Part shown: piece after piece, positions 1 to 10,111 of the stretch
Layout of the letters: every line of letters starts with the position of its first letter
Position numbering within the stretch: the stretch's first letter is position 1
Assembly (NCBI GenBank): GCA_029721435.1
Contig: CM056573.1
Coordinates: 50,070,501 to 50,134,500 of the forward strand
Source of the DNA: Gymnothorax reevesii
Lineage: Eukaryota; Chordata; Actinopteri; Anguilliformes; Muraenidae
Reading direction: 5' to 3'
DNA length: 64,000 nucleotides
Made by a program: the position numbers and the translations under genes
Notes under the pieces: generated by a model
What the model was told of the DNA's origin: nothing
Seen by the model: the letters and a program-made list of their open reading frames with translations, nothing else
Databases searched by the model: none

Positions 1-352
1 GGGACAGGCTGCAGTGGAGCTACAGGTGGGTCTAACTGGTGTTTTCCAACTATCTGACAAGTGTGACAGGTTTTGCAAAAGTTGGAAACATCTTTCCGAA
101 GCCCAGGCCAGAAGAAGTGTTTCATGATCTTATCAACAGTCTTAATAACACCAAGATGACTTCCTAGAGGTAAACTATGAGCAATTGTTAAGAACTTATT
201 CCTGGAGACCTTTGGAACAACAATTTGCCTGACCACTGCCCAATCTGCATTGGCAGGGATATCAGGAGGGCGCCACATCAACACACCATCCTTGATATAA
301 TACCCAACTGGAACTGCGCCTATTTCTTTATCAGGCTCTCCTCTTTTGTACA
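1..352 (-). pseudogene. Integrase N-terminal zinc-binding (HHCC) domain, partial
   Basis: Read in a frame shifted from the protease ORF, the minus strand encodes a typical integrase zinc-finger domain. GYYIKDGVLMWRPPDIP is followed by an HHCC motif with histidines in AHSLPLGSH and cysteines in CKTCHTC. The sequence runs open to the window edge. The ORF ending at 331 stops because of a frameshift just before this domain. The domain helps integrase multimerise and bind the LTR ends. Its place directly after the protease is what identifies the Gmr1-like layout. Confidence 0.8.
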
Positions 353-1110
353 CAAATTTCTGGATCATTAGTTTGCTCCTGAATCCACCGCTTTTTGGAA
401 AAAGACATGTCTCCAGACACATCAGAATCACCAGACCCATCTGGCTGGCTGAACAAAGAACTGATAAACGAGTCTGATAAGTCCTCAAATGGAAAAACCA
501 AAGTAGGCCAAACCGAGTCATGAGGCGAACCACCTGAGTCATGACTATTCAATGTGCTGGACGGCACCACATCATCATCTTCTTGAGCCTTCTTAGCCAT
601 AGCACGGGTCACTGCACAGGAAGGATACAGGGATGAGTCTTCATCGCCATCTTTAGTGCTCGGCTGTGAAGTAAGATGAACAGGGGGAACTACATTGCCC
701 CCAGCCAGGTCATTGCCTAGCAACAGAGAAACACCCTTGATAGCTAGACTTGACCTAACTCCCACCTTTACCTGTCCTGTAACTAAATCTGACTTCAAGA
801 ATACAGAGCGCAGAGGTACAGATACAGTTCTCCCTTAAATACCTTGTACAAGGATGAAATCCCTAGAAGCGGTCTCATCACATAACTCCAAGGAGTCCAT
901 CAATGAGAGTGACTGAGAAGCTCTGATATCCCTTAGGATATATATGGGGACAAGAGGAGAATGCTCATTCAGAGCCACAAATCCCTCTGACGCAAATGGA
1001 AGAAATTCCTCCCTCACAAAGTCAGCAGTATCAGGCTTCTTAGCCCCACAAGCAGCAGGCAATATTGCAGATCGGTCATCTACTACAGGGGTTTCTAACG
1101 TTGTCTTCAC
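331..1110 (-). pseudogene. Retropepsin-like protease region of the Gmr1-like element, inactivated
   Basis: This is the region downstream of the zinc knuckle. The segment IYILRDIRASQSLSLMDSL (about 890-950) aligns with the retropepsin active-site block, where family members carry Asp-Thr/Ser-Gly; here the triad reads Asp-Ile-Arg, which would abolish catalysis. Further along, GVSLLLGNDLAGG (about 710-745) matches the second conserved protease block. An in-frame TAA splits the two parts at about 835. The last 100 codons or so are acidic and Ser-rich linker leading to the integrase. The family call rests on motif order and context. Confidence 0.65.
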
Positions 1111-1159
1111 AAAGGCATTTGATTTGGTATCCTTTTTTTTCTTTCTTAGCTTTAAGGAA

Positions 1160-2395
1160 CTAACAGTTACTTGTAAAATGACCAGATTTCTTGCAATAAT
1201 TGCAAACTAGACCACTTTTGTCACTGTCAGCTTTCACACTTTGATCAGACCTGTGACTGGATTTCTGAGCACCATCACCAGATTTGTCTTTGTCTTTGGG
1301 TGAGGAATCTTGGGTATCACCATTACCTTTTTCTAAAATTGGAACCATCTATTGTTACTGCTAGACTGAAATTTGGACTCATGTGTGAGAACATATTCAT
1401 CTGCAAATTTGGCAGCTGATTGCAAATTCAGTGCTTGCTTCTCATTAAGGTAGGTCTTAATATCATCCTTAACACAGTTCTTAAATTCTTCAACTAAGAC
1501 CAACTCTTTTAGTGAGTTGAAATCATCCTTGGCCACCATAGAAGTACACCAGCGCTCAAAGCAAACCTTCTTCTCGTTAGCAAATTCCACCTAAGTCTGA
1601 TTGTCAGATTTCTTCAGACCTCTGAATTTCTGTCGGTAAGCCTCTGGAACCAACTCATAAGCTCTCAAAATAACCTTTTTGACAGCCTCATAGTCAGAGG
1701 ACTCATCTGCAGACAAAGCCGAATAGGCTTGGTGAGCTTTACCCTTGAGGACAGTTTGCACCATCAGAGGCCAGTGTTCCTTTAGCCACTGGCAACTCTT
1801 AGCTACTTTCTCAAAGCACTGGAAATACTTATCTACCTCCTCGTCTGAGAATGGAGGCACCAGTTTTACCTCCTGGCTGGCACGAAATTTGTTTTCAGTC
1901 GCTGTTTTGATTTTTAGTAGCTCCATTTGGAGCCTTTCTTCTCTATCTAATTTCCGTAAATCAAAATCTCTCTGTCTCTGTCTCTCTCTTTCCTCTTTCT
2001 CTCAAATTCTCGTTGTTTTTCTTTGCTAATTTTTCTCACTCAAACTGCCTTTGTTTTTCTTTTTCTGCCCACTCAAATTCTTGGTTTTTCTTCTTCCTCC
2101 CTTTCTCTTTCTGCCCTCTCAAATTCTGTTTTTCTCTTTCCTCCCTTTCAATCTTTTGCATTTTTAATTTAAGTTCCATTTCTACATTTGGATTTTCCAC
2201 TGGAAACTGTTCCAGATCTAATGGTGCAAACACATTTTCATCAATGTAATATTCAACAATCTCTCTCGCCAGTCTTGCTTTTCGCATGGCAGATTTTACC
2301 TCTGTCAGCTCTAACTGTCTGCATATTTCTAGCAGTTCTGTCTTTTTAAAAGACTTCAAAACCTCTACGGTTGGTGATGCCAAGAAATCATCCAT
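1160..2395 (-). pseudogene. gag (capsid plus zinc knuckle) of the Gmr1-like element, broken
   Basis: The gag reading starts at the ATG at 2395 (MDDFLASPTVEVLKSF). It has an N-terminal helical region with a long charged E/K/R stretch. A capsid-like block at 1926-1333 (EEVDKYFQCFEKVA, then RAYELVPEAYRQKF) resembles the SCAN-related capsid of Gmr1-like elements. A CCHC nucleic-acid-binding knuckle (CNYCKKSGHFTSNC) lies near 1160-1205. Breaks: a frame change between 2036 and 1926, one in-frame TAG at about 1591, and another frame change near 1340. Gag would form the particle that packages the element RNA. The family assignment is good; the protein is not expressible as one chain. Confidence 0.75.
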
Positions 2396-2476
2396 TGCTG
2401 TTGATCTGTCAATATATATCTAGGAAAATAAGAAAAATTTCACAATTTGAAATGTTAGATTTTCAATACAGTCCCT

Positions 2477-2802
2477 TGTGATGGGGTTGCTTGGTGATGT
2501 TCCGGGTGAAGAAAAATGCTCCAAGAAAGGCAAAAATCCACAAATAGCTTCACAGGTCTTGTTAAGAGTGACAGGTCTGGTCAAATGTATCTTTCTCCTT
2601 GCAATTTCTCCTACTACTTAACTCTCTCAGTTTTTCTCTTTATATACTTTTTTGCAGCCCCCTCCCACCTTTTAGACTTTTTTTAAATTCTCTGGGACTT
2701 TCCCTCTCAGACATGCCCAGGACATGCCCAAACCTAGCTCCAGACTGGGCTTAACAAAAAAAAGGTTACTATTGCCATCTAGTGGCTTCTTTCCACATTA
2801 CA
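2477..2802 (-). repeat. 5' LTR of the Gmr1-like element
   Basis: On the minus strand the segment begins TGTAATGTGG at 2802 and ends in CA at 2477, giving a 326-bp TG...CA unit just upstream of the gag start at 2395. It contains a TATA-like box. The second LTR is outside the window, so the borders are inferred from the terminal dinucleotides and the position relative to gag. I could not identify a primer-binding site below 2477, so the inner border could be off by some bases. Confidence 0.6.
2638..2646 (-). promoter_or_regulatory. TATA box in the LTR
   Basis: The minus strand reads TATATAAAG here, a canonical TATA box about 160 bp inside the LTR start. Its position fits the U3/R promoter of an LTR retrotransposon transcribed leftward. 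Confidence 0.5.
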
Positions 2803-3083
2803 ATTGGCTCACTGTTGCTGAAGTGGTTGCTACAGAGGACAACAATTTTTTTTCTGGATAGATACTATGGGCAAGTATATTGAGCAGTTTGCACATCGGG
2901 CTTAGCTGAGGATTTTAATTCATGCAGCTCTTGAAAAACAGGGATGGAACTGAACTCGTCCATATTCTAAACCTTGTTTGAGCTTGACTTACAAATGAGT
3001 ATTCAATAACTGATCTGGGTCTGCCATCTAGTGAGAGAATAGTGTAAATGCGTGCATAAATAGAGCAGATTCATTTCCGCTGG
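2803..3083. other. Unassigned flank of the LTR element
   Basis: Between the LTR and the first LINE fragment I see no coding potential and no recognisable repeat. Confidence 0.4.
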
Positions 3084-3741
3084 CGTCTACATCTGCACAG
3101 GGGGGTTAAAGAGCTCAATCAGATCACCCTTAAGTCACCTTTTCCTAAGACTGAAGAGATTGGGGATCTCCAGCATCTCCTCATTGCTTTCACCATTTAT
3201 ACCAGGAACTATGTCTCCCCCCCTGGTGGAAGAAGGGTGGAATATTGTTTTAGGCTCAGTTCCCGTTCGAGTTCGCATCGGCGTTCCCACTTTGTTTCCG
3301 GCGCGTTACTTCAAAACTGTTTGCATGATCTTAATGAAATTTTGCAAACTTTCTACTCAGGTCCTGCAGTAGTGCCTATGGGTATGTACCTGTCTTGTCT
3401 GTCCATCCGTCTCGTGGGTTAGGCAGGGATGGGGGCCAAGGGGAGATGTATGTTTTTACGAGTAAAAACACATTCTAGTTAACTTTGTGTCTCCTCTTCA
3501 AACTTTTTGAAGAGTCTCTATATTTTTTTTTAAAGAACGATTCCAAGAACTGTACAAAATTCTCTAGATGCGGTCTGATAAATGTGTTGCACGAGAGAAG
3601 TATATCCTCCTTAGATTTATACTCATTACTTTTGGCCATATATCCCAGCAGCCTGTTTGCGTCTTTAACTGCTATGACACAGTGGCTAGACCCTATTAAG
3701 GTTTGGTCAAATATCACTCCCAGATCTACATAACATAACAT
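3084..3741 (-). mobile_element. CR1/L2-group LINE fragment (RT C-terminal region), interrupted
   Basis: The minus-strand frame at 3475-3741 reads DLGVIFDQTLIGSSHC, then IAVKDANRLLGYM and NTFIRPHLENFVQFLESF. This is the conserved block just after the RT thumb in CR1/L2/jockey-like non-LTR elements, where family members have PHLEYCVQ. The continuation at 3084-3216 (related to 4080-4160 of the next copy) is separated by about 250 bp of unrelated DNA. No intact reading frame remains. It lies head to tail with a sister copy at 3742-4740. The exact clade cannot be fixed from so short a piece. Confidence 0.7.
3217..3472. repeat. Insertion or replacement inside the LINE fragment
   Basis: The homology between the two neighbouring LINE tails is broken here by DNA with a run of short direct-repeat-like phrases (TCTGTCCATCCGTC at about 3398). 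Similar wording occurs at 29495-29530, suggesting a dispersed fish repeat. Borders are approximate. Confidence 0.35.
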
Positions 3742-4740
3742 GAGTGGCTAGAACATGCCATTCAGCCCAACTAGGCCCACCAGTTTCTTTTTACTGTTGT
3801 GAATATATCACTTCAGATACTCAATGATTCAATGGTATCTAGCTTTAAATCAGGTCTGCTCTTGAAAATTCCCAAGGTTTCTGCCTCAACAATATGGTCA
3901 GGCAAGCTTTTCCACCTCAAAATTACTCTTTGGGTGAAAAAACCTTTCCTAATATCAGTGCTAAATTTACCCTTGGTCAACTTCCATTTGTAACCCTGAG
4001 TTCTATGAACAAAACTTGGCCGAAAGAATCCTACTAATTCACTTTGCTAATCCCTTAAACATATTTAAAGACCTCAATCAGATCGGCCCCGAGTCTCCTT
4101 TTCCTAAGATTAAAGAGATTAAGGATCTTTAGCCTCTTCTCATTGCTTTCATCTTTTATAACTGGAATTAGCTTAGTGGCTCTTCTCTGAACCTTTTCTC
4201 AATATCTCTATATCTTTCATAAAGTATGGTCCCCAGAACTCTACACAATACTCCAGATGGGGTCTGATGAATGTGTTGTACAAGAGAAGTATGACCTCCT
4301 TGGATTTGTACTCAATAGTTTTTGGCAATGTATCCAAGCATCCGATTAGCTTTTTTAACTGCTACGACACAATGGCTAGAACCTGTGAGGGTTTGGTCAA
4401 CAATCACTCCCAGATCTTTTCCATGTGGAGCACATTCCAGTTTTACACCTCCCATGAAGTAATCCTGTCTAATATTTTTATTACCTACATGCACAACTTT
4501 ACATTTCGCTACATTAAATTTAATTTGCCACATTTCTGCCCAATTCTGGATTCTATCCAAATCATCCTGAATCACTTTAGTGGACTCAAAATATTTACCA
4601 AACCTCCCAATTTAGAATCATCTGCAAATTTAACTAATTTGCTCTCAATATTCCGATCAAGGTCGTTAATGTAGATGAGGAACAGCAAGGGTCCCAAGAC
4701 CGATCCCCGAGGGACTACACTCCCCACCATAACTAGCTAA
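3742..4740 (-). mobile_element. CR1/L2-group LINE, 5'-truncated 3' end
   Basis: The minus-strand frame at 4575-4312 reads DDLDRIQNWAEMWQIKF, NVAKCKVVHVGNKN, DLGVIVDQTLTGSSHC and AVKKANRMLGYIA. This is the palm/thumb-to-C-terminal region of a CR1/L2-group reverse transcriptase. Downstream to about 3742 are the ORF end and a 3' UTR, whose last stretch (GGGCTGAATGGC on the minus strand near 3755) is the expected LINE tail. The 5' half is missing, the usual result of incomplete target-primed reverse transcription. Stops and indels show it is old. Compared with the copy at 3084-3741 it is better preserved. Confidence 0.75.
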
Positions 4741-5629
4741 AGTAAAGCTAAACAGGTAAGTGTTGTGATTCATGATTTGTCCCATTGTATGCATATATAG
4801 ATGTCTGACCTAACAGCTCCCCAAAAGAGGGGCCAGAACATCTTGATTGCTCCCTAATGGCTGGCTGCAATATAGGATATAGACCCGCCCCAATATGTCA
4901 GTGTACAGGACATTGACCTCTCTAAAAACTGAAAGTATGTGTCAAATAGTATTTTTCTAAAGATTGTTTTTGTCATTTAAAATTGCTTCTTACCATGCTG
5001 ATGTACTCTATGTCCAAGGGTAAATTTTTTTTTTTCTGAAAAGGTTGGTCTAATTTACATATTTGATACAATAAAAAATGGGCGTAAAGTCATGATTGAC
5101 AGCTGTGATTGACAGCAACTCTGAGAGAAGTAGTCATCTGCTGACTCATTTTCAGGAATTGTACAGAACGAGAATGCAAAAAGAGATATAGCCTAACTTA
5201 AGGTTACTCACGAGTAAGTTGCTTAGTCCCATTACAAATGAATATGACCCATAGTAATTTTGAAAGTCTAAATAAAATTGACTCAATAAAGGTCTTTGCT
5301 CTTAACATAGTATCATGTACAGTCAGCAACGATGCTATTGCTGAAAAGTAAAACCAGTTACCTCGCTATGTAGGCAACAACATAAATAAATCCGTGGTAA
5401 AAATGTCTTTGCTCTGAACATAGCATATGTTTCCATACGTTTAGTAATAAGACAGTGATATGCTCATGGCAATTATTTAAAACTTTGCTCACTAGCTAGC
5501 TAAGGTTTTGTAGCTAACAGCTAGTAAAGGCACATGCTGTCTTTAATTAACACTGAATGACTGTAGGTATATAGCTTGGTATCTAGATTATATATAAATT
5601 TTTTTCCTAGTCATTGCTAGCTAACAGAA
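4741..5629. other. AT-rich DNA with no gene
   Basis: I see no coding signal. Two related phrases, GTCTTTGCTCTTAACATAG (5291) and GTCTTTGCTCTGAACATAG (5404), are about 113 bp apart and may be a local duplication. Confidence 0.4.
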
Positions 5630-6120
5630 CTCCATTTCCAAAAATGTTGGGACACTCCGTTAAATGTAAATAAAACAGGATGCAATGATTTGCAAATCAA
5701 TTAAAACCCTATATTTCATTGAAAATATAACAAAGACAATATATTAAATTTTGAAACAGCAAAATTTTATTGTTTTTTGAAAAATATCAGCTCATTTTAA
5801 ATTTGATGAAAGCAACGTTTTTAAAAAGTTGGGATGGGACAACAAAAAACTGGAAAGACTGGCAATTAAATTATTTAGCAACAGGTCAGTAACATGAATT
5901 GGGCATAAAATGTGTTTCATATGCAAATATGGTAAGGGCTTAGACACTCTATGAAAGACTGCATGGGAAATAGTGCTACAATTTAAGAATAAATTGCGAA
6001 GAATTTGGATATCATCTTGGATACATATCATTAAAAGATTCCAAGAATCCAGAAAAATCTCTGCACTGGAGGCAGGCCATAGGACAAGGCCAGAATCCAA
6101 TTTTGAACGGCTGTGATTTT
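5630..6120 (+). mobile_element. Tc1-like transposon relic, left end only
   Basis: The segment begins with a form of the terminal inverted repeat shared with the copies at 7144 and 49519 (CTCCATTTCCAAAAATGTTGGGACA). The inner copy of the same word (AAAAAGTTGGGATGGGACA) lies about 190 bp further in. Such outer and inner direct repeats inside each end are the IR/DR arrangement of one Tc1/mariner group. After that comes degraded 5' transposase sequence up to about 6120, where similarity stops. The right end is missing. Confidence 0.65.
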
Positions 6121-6193
6121 CCAGTCCTCAGGTGGCACTCTATTAAAACCAAACAGGTTTCTGTAGTGGAAATCACTGTATGATTAAACCATA

Positions 6194-7027
6194 AACACTG
6201 AACAAAAATATAAATGCCCCATGTCAAATATTGATGCCACATAAAGTTAACAACTCTAAGTGAGCATATACTGACTTTTACTTGTAGAGTAGGGAAATTT
6301 CTCTTGATTTGTGTACCATTTTTTATTTCATCTCTCTGTCAGTGAGCATTTGCTCAGTGATGCAGTGATTTCACTCAGTACATGGATATGGCATTTCCAG
6401 ACGGTGATCAGACAGAATGAGCAGTACCCAGACACTCCATATACTGGGGACAATAAAATGCCAACACAAAATGTCAAATTTTGTCAAAAGTCATCATGCC
6501 TCAGATGTCATGCAGGAATGTGCCATTGGCATGCTTGATGCAGGGATGTCCACCAGAGTGTTCTGCATGCAGTCCCTTGAAGCAGAGCACATTCCATTTC
6601 TGGACTAGCCTGTGTATTCGCCGGACATGTCGCCCATAGAGCATCTTTGGGATGTTCTGGATCAACGTGTCCGCGACCGTGTTCCGGTTCCAGATAATGT
6701 GCACCAGCTCAGTGTGGACCTCCAGGAAGAATTGAATAACATTCCACAGGCCATGATTGACAACGTGATTAACTCCATGCAAAGGAGATGTGTTGCTCTG
6801 AGAGACGCAAATGGTGGACACACAAGATATTGAACATTCAACCTGACCCCCAACATGTTCAAAGGATTGTCACTCCTTTGCAGATGACAATATCAAGGTG
6901 TAATTGCACGGTGATCTGAAGATTAGTGATTAACAAAAATTTTGATTTGCTTCATATATTGCATAACCCTAATGTTAATAAAAACTCAAAAATTTGACAT
7001 AGGGCATTTATATCTTTGTTCAGGGTA
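6194..7027 (+). mobile_element. Internally deleted Tc1-like transposon
   Basis: The termini are inverted: CACTGAACAAAAATATAAAT at the left (6198) and its near-complement ending TTTGTTCAGGG at the right. They match over about 30 bp and are flanked by TA on both sides (6192-6193 and 7028-7029), the Tc1/mariner target. It is only 834 bp long, about half of an autonomous copy, because the middle of the transposase gene is gone. This TIR family differs from the CAACCCC family at 7144 and 49519. Confidence 0.85.
6417..6833 (+). pseudogene. Tc1 transposase remnant: HTH start fused to DDE C-terminus
   Basis: One frame runs through the whole stretch with a single TAG at 6606-6608. Its first part (HHASDVMQECAIGMLDAGMSTR) is the beginning of the paired-type helix-turn-helix. 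Its second part (YSPDMSPIEHLWD, then NNIPQAMIDNVINSM and ending NGGHTRY) is the end of the DDE catalytic domain, including the third acidic residue in PIEH. About 200 codons between them, with the first two catalytic Asp, are deleted. The stop replaces the Trp normally found before P-x-YSPDMSP. The product could bind neither metal properly nor cut DNA. Confidence 0.8.
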
Positions 7028-7125
7028 TAAACAAGATCCAGAAACACTGCCTTCCTCTCTGGGCCTGAGCTCATTTAAAATATAGCCTACTCAAATGAAA
7101 TGTAAAACTGCCCTGTGCAGTTAGC

Positions 7126-7142
7126 TATCATACTAATCAAAT
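7126..7142 (+). repeat. 17-bp direct repeat, left copy, beside Tc1
   Basis: TATCATACTAATCAAAT directly abuts the left end of the Tc1-like element and recurs at 9415-9431 just outside its right end. Confidence 0.8.
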
Positions 7143-7273
7143 ACAACCCCAATCCCAAAATAGCTAGCACAAAGTGCAAATTGTGAATGAAATCAAAACG
7201 CAATGACTTTCAAATCACACCAGCCAGTATTTTATTCACAATAGAACAGAGATAACATAGCAAATGTTGAAAC

Positions 7274-7939
7274 CAGCTGCGGCATTAGACCTGGACTAAT
7301 ATCCCTCCCTTTATTAGCAATTAGTCCTGGCTAATTCTAGATAGTTTTCCTTTATTAACACATTTTCCATTTCAAGAATAATCAAGTGGCAATTGAAAAC
7401 ATGGCTTCTCTCCCCCATGCAATCTAAAAGCGACAAAATAATGGGCTTCATTCAGTCCAGAAAAATAATTTAATTGTAATTAGGTCTTTGCACCGGCACT
7501 TGGCGACGGTATTTCAGAACTCTTCAGCGAATGAAGGTCATTTTGGTGACTAGTACGTGGTTTTGTCTGTTTACATTTTTCAATGAAACAGCTGTCTATT
7601 TTTAACAGCGAGTTCCGTGACCGTGCAGCTAAAACAGGTGTGCGTATTTGTCGCTGAGATTGCCTTAATTCGCTGAAGAGTTCTGAAATGCCGTCGCCGA
7701 GTGCCGGTGCATAGACCTAATTACAATTTAATTATTTTTCTGTACTGAATATAGCCCATTATTTTGTCGCTTTTAGATCACACGGGGGAGAGAAGCCATG
7801 TCTTGAACTGCCACTTGATTATTCTTGAATTGGAAAACGTGTTAATAAAGGAAAACCTTCTAGAATTAGCCAGGACAAATTGTTGTCAATAAAGGGAGGG
7901 ATATTGGCCCCAGAATTTTTGAGTCTAACACCACCTCTG
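7274..7939. mobile_element. hAT-like foldback MITE nested in Tc1
   Basis: The two halves are long inverted repeats of each other. The left half (ATATCCCTCCCTTTATTA at 7300, CATGGCTTCTCTCCCCC at 7400, GAACTCTTCAGCGAAT near 7515) reappears reverse-complemented between about 7670 and 7915. The outermost bases are CAG-C-TGCGGCATTAGAC and, inverted, CAGAGGTGGTGTTAGAC. The insert is flanked by the 8-bp duplication GTTGAAAC (7266-7273 and 7940-7947), which fits the nTnnnnAn target of hAT elements. It has no coding capacity, so it would be mobilised in trans. Confidence 0.85.
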
Positions 7940-8208
7940 GTTGAAACTGAGAAATTTTACAATTTTATCCACAAAATGAGCTCGTTTCAAATTTGATGGC
8001 TGCTACAGGTCTCAAAAAAGTTGGGACAAGGGCCTGTTTACCATGGTGTAGCATTACCTCTTCTTTTCAACTCAGAGTGGAGGCGTCTGGGCATTGAGGA
8101 GACAAGTTTTTTGAGTTTAGCCATTGGAATTTGATCCCACTCTTGTTTAATAAAAGGCTTCCAGCTGCTGGAGAGTTTTGGGTCTCCTTTGACGGACTTT
8201 TCATTTAA

Positions 8209-8893
8209 TTATGTACCAATGTTCTCAATCTGTGAAAGATCAGGACTGCAGGCAGGCCATTTCAGCACACAGACTCTACTACTATGAAGCCATGCTGTTG
8301 TAATAGCTGCAGTGTGTGGTTTTGCATTGTTGTGCTGAAATACACAAGGCCTTCCTTGGAATATATGTTGTCTGGAGGGGAGCATATGTCGTTCTAAAAC
8401 CTTTATATACCTTTCAGCATTCATGGTGCTTTTGAAAACATGCAAGTGCCCCACACCATATGCAATAATGCATCCCCATTCCATCAGAGATGCTGACTTT
8501 TGAACTGAACGCTGATAACAGGAGGGTCGGTCTTTCTCCTCATTAGCCCAGAGGACACAATGCCCATGATTTCCAACAGGAATGTCAAATTTGGACTTTT
8601 CTGACCACAGGACAATTTGCCACCTTGCTAAAATCCGTTAGAAATTAGCTTTGGCCCACAGAACATGGCGGCGCTTCTGGACCAACAATGGCTTCCTTTT
8701 TGCATGATAGTTTTAGGTCGCATTCGTGGATGGCACGGCGGACTGTGTTTACAGACAGTGGTTTCTTGAAATATTCCTGAGCCCATTTAGTAATGTCAAT
8801 GACAGAATCATGCCGGTGAGTGATGCAGTGGAGTCTGAAGGCCCGAAGATCACGGGCATCCAGTAAAGGTCTTTGGCCTTGGCCCTTACGCAC
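8209..8893 (-). pseudogene. Tc1 transposase fragments, inactivated
   Basis: Two minus-strand pieces belong to one gene. 8893-8645 carries the region after the HTH (KGQGQRPLLDARDLRAFRLH, then WAQEYFKKPLSVNTVRRAI). 8484-8209 carries the catalytic core ([17 protein letters not shown], then [19 protein letters not shown]). The word QHNNAKPHT replaces the family form with Asp in that position, so the second catalytic Asp is now Asn. The pieces are in different frames and the C-terminus is lost after SPDLSQIEN. Further N-terminal sequence can be traced to about 9040. Confidence 0.8.
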
Positions 8894-9414
8894 AGAGATT
8901 TTTCCAGTTCCTCAGAATCTTTTGATGATGTTATTCAATGTTGATCGTCAAAGCCTTTGCAATTTCATGTTGAGGAACATTGTTTTTAAAGTATTCCGGA
9001 ATTTTTATAAGCGAGCCTTCACATGTTGGAGAGCCTCTGGCCATCTTTCACTTCTGAGAAACTGAGCCTCTCTCAGACATCCCTTTTATAGCCAATCATG
9101 TAACACACCTGATGCCGGTTAACTTAATTACTTGCTAAATGTTCTTTCAGCTGATTCCCTTCTATATTAATTGCCTTTTCAGCCCTTTTTTGATTGTGTC
9201 CCAACTTTTTAGAGACCTTTTGCAGCCAGAAAATTTGAAATAAGCTCACTTTGTGGATAAAAATGTAAAATGTCTCAGTTTCAACATTAGAAATGTTATC
9301 GATGTTATATTGTTAATAACATATTGGCTCATGTGATCTGAAAGTGATTGCATTTTGATTTTATTCACAATTTACTCTTCGTCCTAACTATTTCAGACTT
9401 GGGATTGGATTAAA

Positions 9415-9431
9415 TATCATACTAATCAAAT
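9415..9431 (+). repeat. 17-bp direct repeat, right copy, beside Tc1
   Basis: Exact second copy of TATCATACTAATCAAAT (first at 7126-7142). It begins a few bases after the right Tc1 end. Confidence 0.8.
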
Positions 9432-9691
9432 CAAAATATGAAATTACTTTTGAAAATTATGGATGCCACTTCTTCTGGGCTAAAGAAGAGAGGGGCAATC
9501 TAGCTTGTTACCTTCAACACTTACCGAATACATACCCGTCATCCAACCCAAGTTAACCAAAAACAGCCTTTGCTACCTCACTGTTTATTCTGTAACGTTA
9601 CATAAAAGACAGATGAAGCAGTCGAGTCGCTATCTAACAAAGCCATTCATCACATACATCGTGAAAGAATCGTAACAATGGTCGGACTGTC

Positions 9692-9763
9692 CCTATTCAA
9701 TCTTGTAATCGATACGACAGTTCACAAGCATGGAGGACAGTATCGTTTGCGAGATTGAATAGG
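9692..9763. repeat. Hairpin of 24-bp arms; related words repeat downstream
   Basis: CCTATTCAATCTTGTAATCG (9692) is mirrored by CGAGATTGAATAGG ending at 9763, giving an imperfect 24-bp stem and about 24-base loop. A third form of the same word occurs at 10042-10065 (CCTATTGAATCTTGCAACCG) and a more diverged one near 9840. The area from 9680 to 10090 is therefore a cluster of related repeats. Confidence 0.6.
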
Positions 9764-10111
9764 GAAATTAAAAACGCATTCTGACCATTCTTATGATTTT
9801 TTCACGCTAAATTGGTATGATGTGTTACATTCCTCAATCTCCCTTTTGAATTTTGCAGCCAGTACCAGAGAAAACAAGCATTGAGGACTGAAACGAAGCT
9901 CTCTTATATATATACTCATTACTATAGATGGCGTGAGCTGCAACTTAATGGCCGGCATTATGTGTACTACATTCAACAGGGGGATGGACAATTTTAACAA
10001 AGTAAATCAATCTATGGGAAAGAAGAATGGCCGGATTATTTCCTATTGAATCTTGCAACCGATACGAGAGAAAACAGGTACAATGAAGGGACTTGGGTAC
10101 ATTATCATATT

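Larger units (their letters stand above)
1..2802 (-). mobile_element. Gmr1-like Ty3-type LTR retrotransposon, decayed, truncated by window edge
   Basis: Reading the minus strand from 2802 downward there is an LTR, a gag region ending in a CCHC knuckle, an aspartic-protease region, and then directly the zinc-binding N-terminal domain of an integrase, with no reverse transcriptase between protease and integrase. In ordinary Ty3 elements the order is protease, RT, RNase H, integrase. Integrase upstream of RT is the diagnostic order of the Gmr1-like lineage known from fish and other deuterostomes, whose capsid is related to the vertebrate SCAN domain. The RT should lie off the left edge. Several stops and frameshifts break the reading frames, so the copy is dead. 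Element type is well supported; the lineage name rests on domain order. Confidence 0.8.
7144..9410 (-). mobile_element. Tc1-like IR/DR transposon, minus oriented, with nested MITE
   Basis: Left end CAACCCCAATCCC and right end GGGATTGGAT are imperfect inverted repeats of the same family as the 49519-51036 copy. About 200 bp at each end is similar between ends, with inner AAAAAAGTTGGGACA-type repeats (8013 and the complementary word at 9200). Removing the 666-bp insertion at 7274-7939 gives about 1.6 kb, normal for Tc1. Orientation follows the minus-strand transposase fragments. The copy is inactivated by frameshifts and a catalytic substitution. Confidence 0.85.
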
